From NCBI GenBank assembly GCA_028023455.1, contig JAQFVV010012496.1, positions 4,033,764 through 4,097,763 on the forward strand: a stretch of DNA of 64,000 bases. The letters are read 5' to 3'. Of the stretch, positions 1 to 11,870 are shown piece by piece. Origin of the DNA: Epiperipatus broadwayi. Lineage: Eukaryota; Onychophora; Udeonychophora; Euonychophora; Peripatidae. Position 1 is the stretch's first letter, and each line of letters opens with the position of its first letter. The translations under genes were made by a program, and so were the position numbers. The notes under the pieces are model-generated. The model did not search any database. It worked only from the letters and a program-made list of their open reading frames with translations, and was not told the origin of the DNA.

Positions 1-2848
1 ATCTCATTGGTCAAGTGATATGCTGTTTGAGTAGAAGTCATCAGTACAATTATTAAAAGAGGGAAAAATATTCACTTTAGATATCTAATATAAACACTTG
101 TGCGCGACACATGAGAAATAAATCAGTAATAGATAAGATATTTACTAGACTAAGTTTTATAACTATAATTGATCACCTAAAATCAAATCATATTACTGAC
201 TATATTTTGACAATTTTCAGTTAATAATATTGGTAAAATTTAATACTATTTATAAAATGATGAACATTTTTAGTAATTCTATTAGATTAGAAATAGAGAT
301 ATTCATTTATTAAAGCCTTCAAACAACTGCTTTGGAAATAAGCCACATATAATTTAGGATTTATCTTAATATTATTAATTGCAATCATGCTGGATTATAT
401 AATTGATTAGTGGTCGATACCTATGTTAACACCACAAACACTAAAATTAAATCTGGGTTATGAAAGAATTGATTACTATAATAACTATAAAGTCTTGCAT
501 CTGGTATAAATGGGATTATTTCAGTAAGGTATAAATGGAACACTGATAATTTACATGACTTCAGATTCAATGGTTTATAGCCTACGAAAATGCAAATGAG
601 GATTTTATCCCTTGAACTACTTTTAACCATTCTTGATTATTTGGAATAAAATTTCTGTTGAGATGGAAAAGTTTTTTTTTTTCTAATATAATGTCTATAA
701 GATTAAGATTAAAGGTTGTGTACTAAGATTTAGCACAACAATAACAATCTCAGGAGTTAAAGGAATTTTTTTTAAAATTTCATCTGTGGTCAGTTGAATA
801 GGTTGCCTGATGGCTTGACATCTACCCATATGATTATTACTGGAAAAAAGACGCAGTGATAATAAATAAAACATATGATTTCATAAATATATTTTAAAGT
901 AACAATATTTAAAAATTTATATAATAAGTATGAAAAATTTGAATATTTCAAAAATTAAAAAAAATTGGAGACAGTCCCTTAACTTATTACAGGTAAAAAA
1001 AAAAAGTAGTTTTTATAAAACATAGTGAAGAAATAAAAAAGTCTTTCCCGATTTAACTGATTACAAAAATAAATTATCTTATTAATACCTTTATTTTAAA
1101 ATAGTATTAAAATTTTAGTAGTCATTTAAATATTTGGAATATATACTTACATGCGACTGACCCTTTTTGTAAAAATATCTAATGAAATAGATAAATTTCC
1201 TTTCGAATTAATCCATGTACGATAATTAACACTTTAAAGTATCCAATAGATAATGTCCACATTGGGTCATTTTTATGTACAATTAGTAAAATTATTTTCA
1301 GGAGTTATTTGAAGTGAAATCAGCGAAAACATGTTTTATAATCTCATGCACACACATGGCTTTAACCGAGTGACGTACAGTCAACCCGGATCAGCCTGAT
1401 TCATTTCTGGGGGATTCCAATGAGTGAGTTGGGACAGGAAAGGAGAAGAAAGAAATCCAGAGTTATATGGAGAAAGGCTGCTATAATTATCACACAGGAT
1501 TTTCTATATGCTATCTTCAGCCTCTTCTCCAGATGTGAATCTCTTTTCAATTAAAACCGGCAGAGCTGAAGCAAAGCATCATGGGATAAAATTTAACATT
1601 AAGATGAGAATGTACTTACAGCATCGTTGTGACACACCAGTAGTAGTCAGGAGAGCTACAGTTAGAGTTCTGGTTTTGTTTTTACGTCAAAAAAAGTAAA
1701 TGACATTTTAAATGGATAGATAGAAATACACACGTGATAGAAAAATATTTTACTCTCCTTTTCACACACACACATATATACTAATCTACGCGTTATATAC
1801 CTATATTAGTAAACTATACTTTTTTTTAAAAAATTATTTATAAATATTAAAAACTGATAGATTTTAAACTATCATTTCTATATTCAATGAAGATAAAATT
1901 ACACCGAGATAATTTTATGCACTTATATGTATCTTAATGATGCGGAGGATTTCGTTATAGAACGTAAAATTAATCTCAAGAGTTCGTTATCAAAGTTTAT
2001 GATATATGGTAGCTAAGAATGCAAAATTAAATTCTATTAAGAGGGTGGTAAAATTAGTAAAATATTACCAATAATAAGTCAAAGGTATTGGATTGACTTA
2101 ATTGCAAGGATCTGCTTTTTGCTAGATGATACAGAAACATAAATACTTAGTCGCTAAAATTTAAATTAGCTAATTAATGAAAACTGTACCCTTAAATAAC
2201 CAATGTTCACTTTTTAAAATGGAATTAAATAGTATTTACGTATACATTTTTAAAAACACGCGCACGCACACATACACAATTAAATATAATATTGTCAGCT
2301 TTATTTTGCATAAATATATATCACTCGAAACGTTCTATATAGAAATCTGAAGTGAATATTTTAAAAAAAAAATATTTTGTAGTAATTGAGATATATTTCC
2401 TCCTCACACTAAAATGTTTTTTGTATTTATCGATTTTATGATCTACATTTATGCACTCAGATATATACCCATAAATCTTGATAATTTTTCCAGTAACTAT
2501 AACAATAACATATATGTTTTGAAAAGATTTTAATTAGATGCTTAAAATTTTTAAATTGGATACATACTAAAAGCAATAAAATTCTGGCTATGTATACACA
2601 GGGAAACAATTGTGGGGTTTATGTCTTACTATATTTAATTTAGAGAGGGCATTGAGGTTTATTTTTGAAGCTGATAATCATGATTACTATGAAATCTAAT
2701 AAAGTGTTAAATGTGGATATAAACAATTAATAATATTTCTGTATGTAATTTTCATTATCCATGCTGATGCAAGGAAGGGACTAGTTTTTATCCACTTTTA
2801 ATACCTTGTGGAGGGATGTAATCATAATCATATGAACAAAGATATGTA
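1..2848. other. AT-rich intergenic or intronic DNA, no gene seen
   Basis: No convincing coding region or recognisable repeat. Reading frames are short and interrupted. The exception is a GC-richer patch at about 1350-1700, described in the findings, which could hold an exon or a regulatory segment. Confidence 0.6.
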
Positions 2849-3176
2849 AAAAAGATCTATGATCACCAAGATGTACATTTCATGCCAAACCAGCACTGAT
2901 CGGTTGGCACAGACCACAATCTCTTACAGTAAAAAAAATCTATGATCCACAAGATGTGTATTTCATACTGGACCAGCACTCATCAGTTGGCGCAGACCAC
3001 AATCTCCTATAGTAAAAAAAGATCTATGGCAAGTTGTGCATTTCATGTTCGATCAGCACTTATCAGTTGGTTTTGACCACACTTTCTTACTATAAAAAAG
3101 ATCTATGATCTGCAAGATGCGTATTTCATGCTGGACCAGCACTCATCAGTTGGCCCAGGCCACAATCTCTTAGACA
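2849..3176 (-). repeat. Minimal hammerhead-ribozyme satellite, four units of about 82 bp
   Basis: Four head-to-tail units have corresponding CAGCAC-type positions at 2891, 2974, 3054 and 3137, giving spacings of 83, 80 and 83 bp. On the minus strand each unit is little more than one type I hammerhead of family A. Units 2 and 4 keep the CTGATGA core (complement at 2980-2986 and 3143-3149), a GTGCTG-type helix II closed by a short loop, GAAA, and an AUC cleavage triplet followed by TTG that pairs with CCAA upstream of the core. Unit 1 has lost the core (CCGATCA) and unit 3 has CTGATAA. Short tandem hammerhead satellites are known in newts, cave crickets and schistosomes; this assignment is from sequence pattern only. 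Confidence 0.8.
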
Positions 3177-3964
3177 TATCTTTATCATTGTTCAGTATAT
3201 ATATATATATAGATAGCAAGTTAATACAATTTATTTGATAAGTATCAAATATACTGCCCTCACAACTTTGACACAAACCATTTAATGAAGGTATATCAAT
3301 AATTTTTATTAGTAATTTATTAGACTAGAGATTATTTAAGAATAAATAATTCTTCTGTAGCATAATAGAAAACAGTCCATACCTTGTGTGAGAGTGGTGT
3401 AGTGAAAATTAGACTACAGAAATATTATCCATTATTGGATAATCTATAGATTAATAAATGATTAACAAAAATTATGGATAGAAACCAGTTTCTACTTTGC
3501 AAGAGATTGGTGTAGTGAAAGTTATCAAAACTGCAACATGGGCAAGGAATTCAGATGCTGATCCTTCCATAACACAAAAGCAGCCACTCAAAAATGAGTA
3601 TGGTCAATCCAAAAAAAAAAAAAAAAGGAGAGAAGAAACTACTCTGAAAATGGGTTTGCTGTGACTGGAAAAACCAATATGTGAAACACAAATATGTCCA
3701 CATATAGAACATGCTGATCCACTTTTTTGTTTACTTGCTGATTTATGGTACTGTATTTTAATTTTCTCAGCAAAAACTTTTCTTCATGAAATATTTCAAC
3801 ATCATGTCTAAGTGTAGCTCTCCAATGTATTCTACTCTCTGCCACGATCTTTTCAATGGAAACAATTAGCATCACACTTCTTTAGAATGATGTTAAGATA
3901 ATCCTTACAATTTAGATGGGGGTTACCTCTCCTACAAAACCCATGTTCAAGTTCATTGTAAAAC

Positions 3965-4490
3965 ACCCTTTTAAGATTTTCCTGAAGGTTTGTGATGATG
4001 GTGTTTCAATTGGATGTTTATATGGGACTAACTTTTTTTAAATATTCCAAATACATTCAACAGTTAGTAATAGCACATCAAACAGGTTAGTAAATGCACA
4101 ATGTTTTGAGATGTATTATTCTCCCCACTTCCTCAGGTGTTGCTGGCTTGACCAGTGACAGTACTATCACAGGATTCGAACTTGGATCCTTAGATTCTTG
4201 AGTATTGAATTTTATAGTAACACACCTATTTCAAGATAATGCACCATTACCTTAAAATTCAATACTCAAGAATTTAAGGGTCCAGGTTCGAATCCCATGC
4301 TAGTACAGTCACTAGTCAGGCCAGAAACACCTGATGAAGATGGGAGAATAATACCTCTCGGAACATTGTGCATTTACTAATCTGTTTGATGTGCTATTAT
4401 TACTAACAGTTGAATGTATTTGGAATATTTAAATAAAGTTAATTTTTTCTAAAAATAGTCCAATATAAAAATACAACCCTTTTAGAATGT
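3965..4490. mobile_element. Family E tRNA-headed SINE, inverted pair
   Basis: A minus copy (about 3965-4215) and a plus copy (about 4250-4490) face each other around a spacer of roughly 40 bp. Each has a tRNA-like 5' part with a B-box (GGTTCGAATCCC near 4293), a middle with CTGATGAAG...CCTCTCGGAAC resembling a hammerhead core, and a 3' part ending near AAATAAAGTTAA. Other copies are near 25.4-25.9 and 37.9-38.8 kb, also in inverted pairs. The A-box half (TGGCTCAGTGGTTAGAGTG) is best preserved in the 38.5 kb copy. Confidence 0.7.
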
Positions 4491-4589
4491 CTTCCATTAT
4501 TCATTCATTTGATATATCCAATCCATTGAAGGTATGTTTTTACAATAGTGGACTGAATCTACATCACGTCCTGAAAACAGAAGAACATA

Positions 4590-5960
4590 TTGATTGGTTT
4601 TATGAAATTTTATGTAACATCTTTACATAAAACTTTTCTAATGCCTTTATAATGGGACAATAGAGTGTCCATGTTTCACATCCATACAATAAATGAGATA
4701 AAATAATAGCTTTATATACAGCTAACATAGTTGCAGTAGTTATTTCCTTATGATGAAATGATCTATCTTGGAATCTGTAATTAATCTCAACATCAAAGTC
4801 CACTTCTTTATTTATAAAACTACCAAGGTGTCATCTAAGTTGAAAGTTGCTGAGAAGTTTTCTTCTATCATTGGTTGTTAAAGTTCTTGAGTTTTAATTA
4901 ATAAGTGGAGATCTTTAAAATGATGCATTTAAAACCTTAAGAACATTCTGTAAATTATACTTTGAGCTGTTAAATTATTACAACCATTAGCATACTGTAA
5001 TTCCACGATCCAAAAAAGATGAAATTCTTATTTTTGCTTTTAACTGATTCAAATTAAAACATCCACAATCAAATGATTATCACATCTTATTCCCTGTCAG
5101 ACTAAACTGGCTAAAAACAATCCCAAATACCATTATCATAAAAATTGAAAACAATGTTGGAGTGAGTCCACATCCTTGTTTAATACCAGTTTCCATTTTA
5201 CATTGTCTAAAATTTTTCAACCATAGTAATACCAATTTCTCTCATTCCATCATAAAAAAGTTGTATAATATAAATACATTTTAAACCATCAAACATATGC
5301 GATCATTATTCTTTATGCTTATGCAAGCCGTTTTTCACAGAGGCAAAACTTTCCATGCAGTAGCACCACTCAGTACAAACCAGAGTAATCAATGGATGCA
5401 GAAAGGTTTGTGCATAAAATCCCTATCCAGTGCCTACTCACTGATGAAAGCCACAAGCTAAAAACTAGTCTGGGGATATTAGATGAGTAGGCACTAGATA
5501 GGGATTTTATGCACAAACCTTCCTGAATCCATTGATTATTCTGTCTTGTACTGAGTGGTGCTACTATATGGAGAGTTTTTCTTCTATGAATACATTTTGG
5601 TGGGCAACCAATGTAATTTCAAACAATGTCATAGATTTGTTTATTAACTGTATCAAATGCCTTGACCAAATTAATCAAAGCAAAATGTAAATCATTTCTT
5701 TGTTTTCAACACTTTTCTTGCATCTTCCTAAAAATAAAAGTCACATATAGTGCTTCATGATATCCTAAAACCATAATGAATTTCTGGTAATTATTCATTT
5801 ATAAGTGGAAGTGATCTTTTAAAAAAAATTCTTGAAGGTACTTTCGCTTTAATTGGTCTTTAATTGGTCGTATTAATATTCCACAATAATTGTCTGTTCT
5901 CTTTGTTTTTAGAAATTGGAACAATTAAAGCTTCCTTAAGATCAGATGGCACAACTTCAT
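4590..5960 (-). pseudogene. Degraded non-LTR retrotransposon (LINE) reverse transcriptase
   Basis: Minus-strand fragments read in order as a LINE reverse transcriptase. Around 5630-5700 is LHFALINLVKAFDTVNKQ, the motif A region. Around 5130-5200 is METGIKQGCGLTPTLFS, the motif B region. At 4600-4803 is an open stretch with LAVYKAIILSHLLYGCETWTL, the typical C-terminal region after the catalytic domain. The parts lie in different frames with stops and frameshifts, so the copy is dead. A family B hammerhead element (5283-5588) is inserted between the motif A and motif B regions with a target-site duplication. The clade (RTE-like, Jockey-like or similar) cannot be settled by eye. Confidence 0.8.
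5283..5588. mobile_element. Family B foldback hammerhead element with 10-bp TSD
   Basis: AATACATTTT occurs at 5273-5282 and 5589-5598, directly bounding a 306-bp insert in a LINE relic. The insert starts AAACCATCAAACAT and is a large inverted repeat: the arm from about 5335 to 5440 is repeated in reverse from about 5485 to 5590 (paired landmarks GCACCACTCAGT and ACTGAGTGGTGC). Between the arms is CTGATGA at about 5440, GCC/GGC-type helix II remnants, AAAAC and AGTC followed by TGGGGA. Position G12 of the hammerhead core is A here, so this ribozyme is probably dead. Confidence 0.85.
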
Positions 5961-6331
5961 GAGCCCAGATATTCCTAAAAAATTTCAATATTTTTGAAGT
6001 TAAGACATGAACATTATTGCAGCCATTTTATAATGCTATAGACAGCCATTTTATAACACTATAGACATACTATTCATTATACAAGATTTAAAGTGTGTAT
6101 TTGTGGTAAAAATAATCTTTAATTTAATAAATAATTAGTAATAATCATTAATATATTTACATAAAGTGATATGTATCAAAGTTGAGAATGAAGAAAGTTT
6201 GAGTAATAATCATTAATATATTTACATAAAGTGATATGTATCAAAGTTGAGAATGAAGAAAGTTTGACACCTGTAATCAAACTTTAATAATTTGCTATTT
6301 ATATAAAACGAAAATGATTTAAGATATGTGT

Positions 6332-6410
6332 AAGAGATTGTAATCTGGGCCAACAGATCAGTGCTGGTCAGTACAAAAGGTACAACTTGGGAGATCATTT
6401 ATCTTTTGCA
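6332..6410 (+). repeat. Degenerate family A hammerhead fragment
   Basis: GTAATCTGGGCCAAC, then a damaged core (AGATCAGTGCTGG), CAGTACAAAA and TTGGGAGATCATTTATC match the order of the family A hammerhead, but the CTGATGA core is mutated. Confidence 0.6.
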
Positions 6411-6524
6411 CATGTCTTTGGTCATATGTTTCAGGAAAACATGATGAAATAGAAGTGTGAAATATATTTAAAAAAATCATACAATATAATGTAACATAAA
6501 ATAAATTTATATTACAGCAATAAC

Positions 6525-6722
<198 letters not shown>

Positions 6723-6958
6723 TCATACACAAAAACTTTTCAGCAAATATTATTTTTTGCCCTTTCCAGTGTGCTTGTACTATTTTACAGTTGTGAACTA
6801 CATTACATACATTGCGACATCTATCTTTTTTATATAAAGATAACCTATTATGACAATAATACAGTATATACAAGACATAAAAAAACCTGCATAAATTTTT
6901 ACTATATAATTTTTTATTCACTTATCATTAGCCAATTATTAGTTAAACTAATTGTATG

Positions 6959-6959
<1 letters not shown>

Positions 6960-7024
<65 letters not shown>
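6960..7024. repeat. (TA)n microsatellite
   Basis: About 65 bp of pure TA at the edge of the family A block that follows. Confidence 0.95.
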
Positions 7025-7026
<2 letters not shown>

Positions 7027-7027
<1 letters not shown>

Positions 7028-7484
7028 TACTTTCAAGCACCCACCAACTATCCACACTATCTCATACAACTGATGCACATGACCAAACACATGTAGAAAA
7101 GATACATAATTACAATATACGTATTTCATGCTAAACCAGCAACCATCAGTTGGTCCAGATTATCATCTCCCACACATATATATATAATCAGTGCTCAGTT
7201 TATATAAAGATAGCAAATCCTCACACTTTAATGGACAGGCTTCAATCTACTCAAATCTCCAACTCTTCAGCCATCCATATCATTGAAAATCTGATGAAAA
7301 AAATCCCAAATCCCATGCTGATGCCAACATTATCACCATGCCTATGTTGACCTGAAGTCACTCTGATCCCTCATGTATAAGATCGTATCCATTTAAATAC
7401 ATAAAAGAGGAATGGGCAGGATACAAGCTTGATATGTAAATATTTGAAAACCAGGCACTCTTCACAAGCCTGGAGCTTAATTGT
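7027..7484 (-). mobile_element. Family A hammerhead element, full unit, minus orientation
   Basis: Reads, on the minus strand, from the segment ending in GCATGGGATTTGGG through the hammerhead (about 7101-7171) to the tail with TTCAAATCCC-type sequence. The ribozyme core is CTGATGG instead of CTGATGA, so it is probably inactive. It forms a palindrome with the plus-strand units that begin at 7497. Confidence 0.75.
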
Positions 7485-7496
7485 AAATATAGGGAT

Positions 7497-8330
7497 TTGA
7501 GCATGGGATTTGGGATTTCCATCATCAGATTTTCAATGATATGGATGGCTGAAAAGTTGGAGATTTGAGTAGATTGAAGCCTGTCCATTAAAGTGTGAGG
7601 ATTTGCTATCTTTATATAAACTGAGCACTGGTTATATATATATGTGTGGGAGATGATAATCTGGACCAACTGATGATTTCTGGTTTAGCATGAAATACAT
7701 ATATTGGTGATTATGTATCTTTTCTACATGTGTGTGGTCATGTGTATCTGTTGTATAAGATGTGTGGATAGTTGGTGGGTGCTTGAAAGTCTGTGTTCAA
7801 ATCCCTATATTTACAATTAAGCTCCAGGTTTGTGAAGAGTGCCTGGTTTTCAAATATTTACATATCACGCTTGTATTCTGTCCATCCCTCTTTTATGTAT
7901 TTAAATGGATATGGTCTTATACATGAGAAGTCAGAGTGACTTCAGGTCAACATGGGCATGGTAATAAGGTTGCCATCAGCATGGGATTTGGGATTTCCAT
8001 CATCAGATTTTCAATGATATGGATGGCTGAAGAGTTGGAGATATGAGTAGATTGAAGCCTGTCCATTAAAGTGTGAGAATTTGCTATCTTTATATAAACT
8101 GAGCACTGATTATATGTGTGGGAGATGATAATCTGGACCTACTGATGATGGCTGATTTAGCATGCAATATGTATATTGGTGATTATGTATCTTTTCTACA
8201 TGTGTGTGGCAATGTGTATCACTTGTATGAGATAGTGTGTATAGTTGGTGGATGCTTGAAAGTCTGTGTTCAAATCCTTATATTTACAATTAAGCTCCTG
8301 GTTTGTGAAGAGTGCCTCATTTTTAAATAT
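7497..8330 (+). mobile_element. Family A hammerhead element, head-to-tail tandem of about 1.8 units
   Basis: Two plus-strand units start at the GCATGGGATTTGGGA landmark (7501 and about 7979). Their hammerhead cores are at 7670 (CTGATGA) and 8142 (CTGATGA), 472 bp apart. Each is followed by a helix II remnant, TATATTGGTGATTAT and a tail with GTTCAAATCC that resembles a tRNA B-box. Core 1 keeps GAAAT; core 2 has GCAAT. Head-to-tail multimers are what a rolling-circle or multimeric RNA template would yield. Confidence 0.75.
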
Positions 8331-8931
8331 TTATATATATATTCATACAATTATTTTTGTTGTAATTAATATAATTGGTTTCATATATCTTTTTTCCATT
8401 AGGTTCTTTAATATAGTTTAAAGATTTTAAATTGTTTACTTTTCAAAGCAAATTATATTAAACTATAATCATTAAACTACTATCATTTCATTAGATTTGA
8501 AAATTACTTCATAGTAAATCAAATATATAATATTTAATGAATTAAATGTGAAGGTGTTTTAAAACTTCATGCTCTTTGGTTCAAGATGCTAGAGTCTGGC
8601 TTATTTATATATAAATTTAAGTAGAGAAGAAGGTGGGAACTCATCTTTTTTCTCGTAAAATCTCTGCTTTGTGTTTTGAATTGAGAGTTGCCTGTGCAGT
8701 CATTATTACATCTGATTGGTTGTCATATAAGCATTTTAAGGTGCATCTATCAAAGGTTTCAGCTTTTCATGTTATTATTAAACTATAATAAAAATTGCAG
8801 TAGAAGGAAGATATATGAAACCAATTTCATTAATTACAACAAAAACAATTGTATGAATATATATAAAACATCAATTAATTTAACTAATAATTGACTAATG
8901 ATAAACAAATGAAAAATTCTGCAGTACACTT

Positions 8932-9300
8932 TTGACTTGAGGTCAATATGGGCATAACAACAATATTGGCATCAGCATGGAATTCAGGAATTCTATTGTC
9001 AGATTTTCAATGGTATGAATGGTGAAGAGCTGGAGGTAGGAGTAGATTGAATCCTGTCCATTAAAGTATAAAGATTTGCTATCTTAATATATACTGAGCA
9101 CTGATTATATATGTGTGTGGGAGATGATAATCTGGACCAACTGATGAGTGCTGGTTCAGCACAAAATACATATATTGGTGATTATTTATTTTTATGAGAT
9201 GTATGTGGTCATGTGTATTAGTAGTATAAGATAGTGTGGATAGTTGAAGTCTGAGTTCAAATTCCCTATATTTATAGTATACCTTTATAAAGAGTTTTGT
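8932..9300 (+). mobile_element. Family A hammerhead element
   Basis: Plus-strand unit with GATAATCTGGACCAA, CTGATGA (from about 9141), a perfect GTGCTG/CAGCAC helix II and TATATTGGTGATTATT. The catalytic GAAA is AAAA (G12 to A), predicting loss of cleavage although all helices are intact. The flank at 9300-9530 is an inverted copy of about 6470-6900, so the whole 6.4-9.5 kb block is a compound palindrome. Confidence 0.75.
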
Positions 9301-9924
9301 TTCCTCTCTTGTAAATATTGTATTATTGTTATAATAGGTTATAGTTAACTTTATATAAAAGGGATATATGTCACTGTAGACAATATAGATCATTTAAAAT
9401 AATTCAAGCACTTTGAAAAGGGCAAAAATTAATATTTGCCGAAAATAGCTTTTTTGTATGATTCTTATTATATATATTATTGCTGTTATATAAAGATATT
9501 TTATATTATATTGTATGATTTATTTAAATATATATGCAAGCAGCATAAAGGACTAAAAAAACTTCTTACCATTTTTGATGATTTAAAAAAAATATAAATG
9601 AAGTTAAATTAAAGTCTATCTAAAAATATATATATATAACTCTAATTATAATATGTGCTATGTATATTTTCCCTACTTGAAAATGTGAAGGGGATGTAAA
9701 AAATGCATCCATAGTAAGAGAGGGAGGTTGGCCTGACTTTTGGCTGAGGGATGGTTATGATAGTATTGAGCTAAAGTGAAAATTGCACTGATATATATAT
9801 TATAAGATTCATGGTGGGTTTGGGCCTTCTATTTCACACTATAAAATGCTAGTTAATCAAACTATAGAAAAATAATATTCCATTCATGTATGAGTTCAGA
9901 CATTTCAAGAACATAGTTATTTTT

Positions 9925-10061
9925 AAACCACTAAACATCACATGATCACCATCTCATACTAGCACATAATTGTTGTAAACAAAGGCAAAAAACTCTCCAT
10001 TGATTACTCTTGTTGGCACAGGGTGGCACTACTGAATGGAGAGTTTTTGCCTTTATTTACA
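9925..10061. mobile_element. Short family B element with 12-bp TSD
   Basis: ATAGTTATTTTT occurs at 9913-9924 and 10062-10073, directly flanking a 137-bp element. It starts AAACCACTAAACATCACATG, the family B 5' end, and contains the arm pair GGCAAAAAACTCTCCAT / ATGGAGAGTTTTTGCC. The hammerhead-bearing middle is missing, so this is an internally deleted derivative. Confidence 0.85.
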
Positions 10062-10081
10062 ATAGTTATTTTTCCTGATTA

Positions 10082-11120
10082 ACGGACCTAATATTTTATT
10101 ACTATGTTCACTACTGGTGGAATCAGCTTTACATTTATTTAAAAGGACACCAGAATCTGTAGATTCACTGATCCATCGCATTGCATCGCATATTTTTGCA
10201 GCAAATAACTAAACGTAATTTTTACGTGATTTCACTTTCTAGTCAAATAAAATTTAAAAATTTTCTCCAGCGTTCATAGATTAAAATGAACATTGGCATA
10301 GGTAATTATACACTTCTTAAAATTATCTTTTGAAATAGTAACATTTAATAAACTAAAATTAATAATGTACAATGAAAAGTTGATATTAAAGGTAAATATT
10401 TTATTAATACAATTTAAAATATTTAAACGATAAATTATTAAATAAACTGGAAAGAACATACAATTGACCATACAGATAGTTAGGTTAAATAATTAAAACA
10501 ATTTAACAATTAATGTTCACTTCTTTTATAAGTTTCTTCTAGAAGGTTGTAAATGAAAGTTCCTTGAATATAGTGAATGTCTCTATCGGTAGTATATTAT
10601 AAGCTTATAGTTTAAGTTAGTTAGCAAACATTTAATTTAGTCATAGATCAGGTATGAATAATAGTAGCTTACCTATAAGATATACAGATTTACATAGGGC
10701 ATAATAGCATACATGTATTTATTGAGTTGAAAGAGCTTCTGGGTAAGTTAACTTGGATTTCTGTTGACATTTTTGCATTCATGGACTGCTTTAAGGCTGG
10801 GCTCAAACATTTTTTTGGAGTGACCTCTTCATAATGAAAGGTGTCTGCAAATGTTCTGGTTTTCACTCCACATGAATATTTAGTTTAGCAATATGAGTAG
10901 TCCTGAATAGAAGCATCTAACTGCCATTGTAAGAACATGACAACCATGATTAGCCCATTGTCCCTCCATCCAGGATGTACAGACAACTTCCAGCACAAGG
11001 CAAGACAAGACTATGCTTGAAGCTCTTTTTTTCTTTTTATAGTCTTGAACAGTTTTCAGATTTTTATGCATATGTCCTTATCTTTTGTTTTATCATAAGG
11101 AAAGCTTTGTAATCTTGTAC
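10082..11120. other. No gene recognised
   Basis: AT-rich DNA. A slightly GC-richer stretch at about 10760-11040 has a 63-codon minus-strand frame, but I cannot link it to any family. Confidence 0.4.
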
Positions 11121-11134
11121 AATTACTATTTTTT

Positions 11135-11244
11135 TTTTTTTCCATGTGTCATAGCATCGGCCGGGATGCGAACCCACAACCGTCTGCAACCAACTACTTG
11201 CTTGCATGGCGGTTGCGATACCTCTCGGCTAACAACGCAAGACT
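11135..11244 (-). mobile_element. tRNA-derived SINE (family S) with TSD
   Basis: Minus-strand copy. Its 5' end reads TGTTAGCCGAGAGGTATCGC, like a tRNA A-box region, followed by GGGTTCGCATCC (B-box) and a 3' end GATGCTATGACACATGG plus an A-rich tail. ACTATTTTTT at 11125-11134 and 11245-11254 is the target-site duplication, merging with the poly-A complement. Closest in sequence to the copy at 52.5 kb. Confidence 0.88.
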
Positions 11245-11411
11245 ACTATTTTTTAGTTACAAAGTCTGTTTTTTATAAAATATTTTCACCACCTTTAATT
11301 AGCATAATGTCTTTCTTTTATTTATCTGTATAAACAATCTGTGTGCCCTAATATTCTTTCCAATTTTAACTTTAACTAAATTAAATAGATAATATCAATA
11401 CAAATAACTTT

Positions 11412-11524
11412 TTTTTCCCCTATGTCATAGCATCGGCTGGGAGGCAAACCCGCAACAACCATCTGCAAACACTCTGCTTGCTTGCAAGGCAGCTGTGCTG
11501 ATCTCTTGGCTAACAACACTTGAC
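11412..11524 (-). mobile_element. tRNA-derived SINE (family S) with TSD
   Basis: Same family as at 11135, more diverged (GGGTTTGCCTCC at the B-box). ATCAATACAAATAACTTT flanks the left side and recurs on the right at about 11526 with a small internal duplication. Confidence 0.85.
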
Positions 11525-11670
11525 ATCAATACAAAATACAAATAACTTTCATTGCATGTATCAAAAAATAAATTCTACTAACTAAAAAAAAACTGAATTG
11601 CCTTTTCTGAATGATTTTTAACTTTTACTTTTTTTAGTTTTTCAATATTACCCTATGCCAATATATTTGC

Positions 11671-11870
11671 ACCATATATAAATAAATGGTACAATGTATA
11701 TATATCAAAATTAACCCAAATTCATAACTCAACCAATTTAGCCAAGAGAATAAACTCTAAAACACTACCAACCATATATAAATAAATGGTACAATGTATA
11801 TATATCAAAATTAACCCAAATTCACAACTCAACCAATTTAGCCAAGAGAATAAACTCTAAAACACTACCA
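11671..11870. repeat. 100-bp tandem duplication
   Basis: The segment beginning ACCATATATAAATAAATGG at 11671 is repeated from 11771 with almost no change (CATAACTC versus CACAACTC). The near-identity implies a recent duplication. Confidence 0.9.

Noticed and set aside
1508-1699. Protein-coding gene of 63 codons
   Set aside because: Short, no recognisable family, no supporting splice structure on the plus strand.
2849-3176. CRISPR-like array
   Set aside because: The unit is fully repetitive with no unique spacers, and the sequence is clearly animal-like, not prokaryotic.
11135-11244. Functional tRNA gene
   Set aside because: A- and B-box-like motifs are present, but the cloverleaf is incomplete and the unit has a SINE tail, poly-A and target-site duplication.
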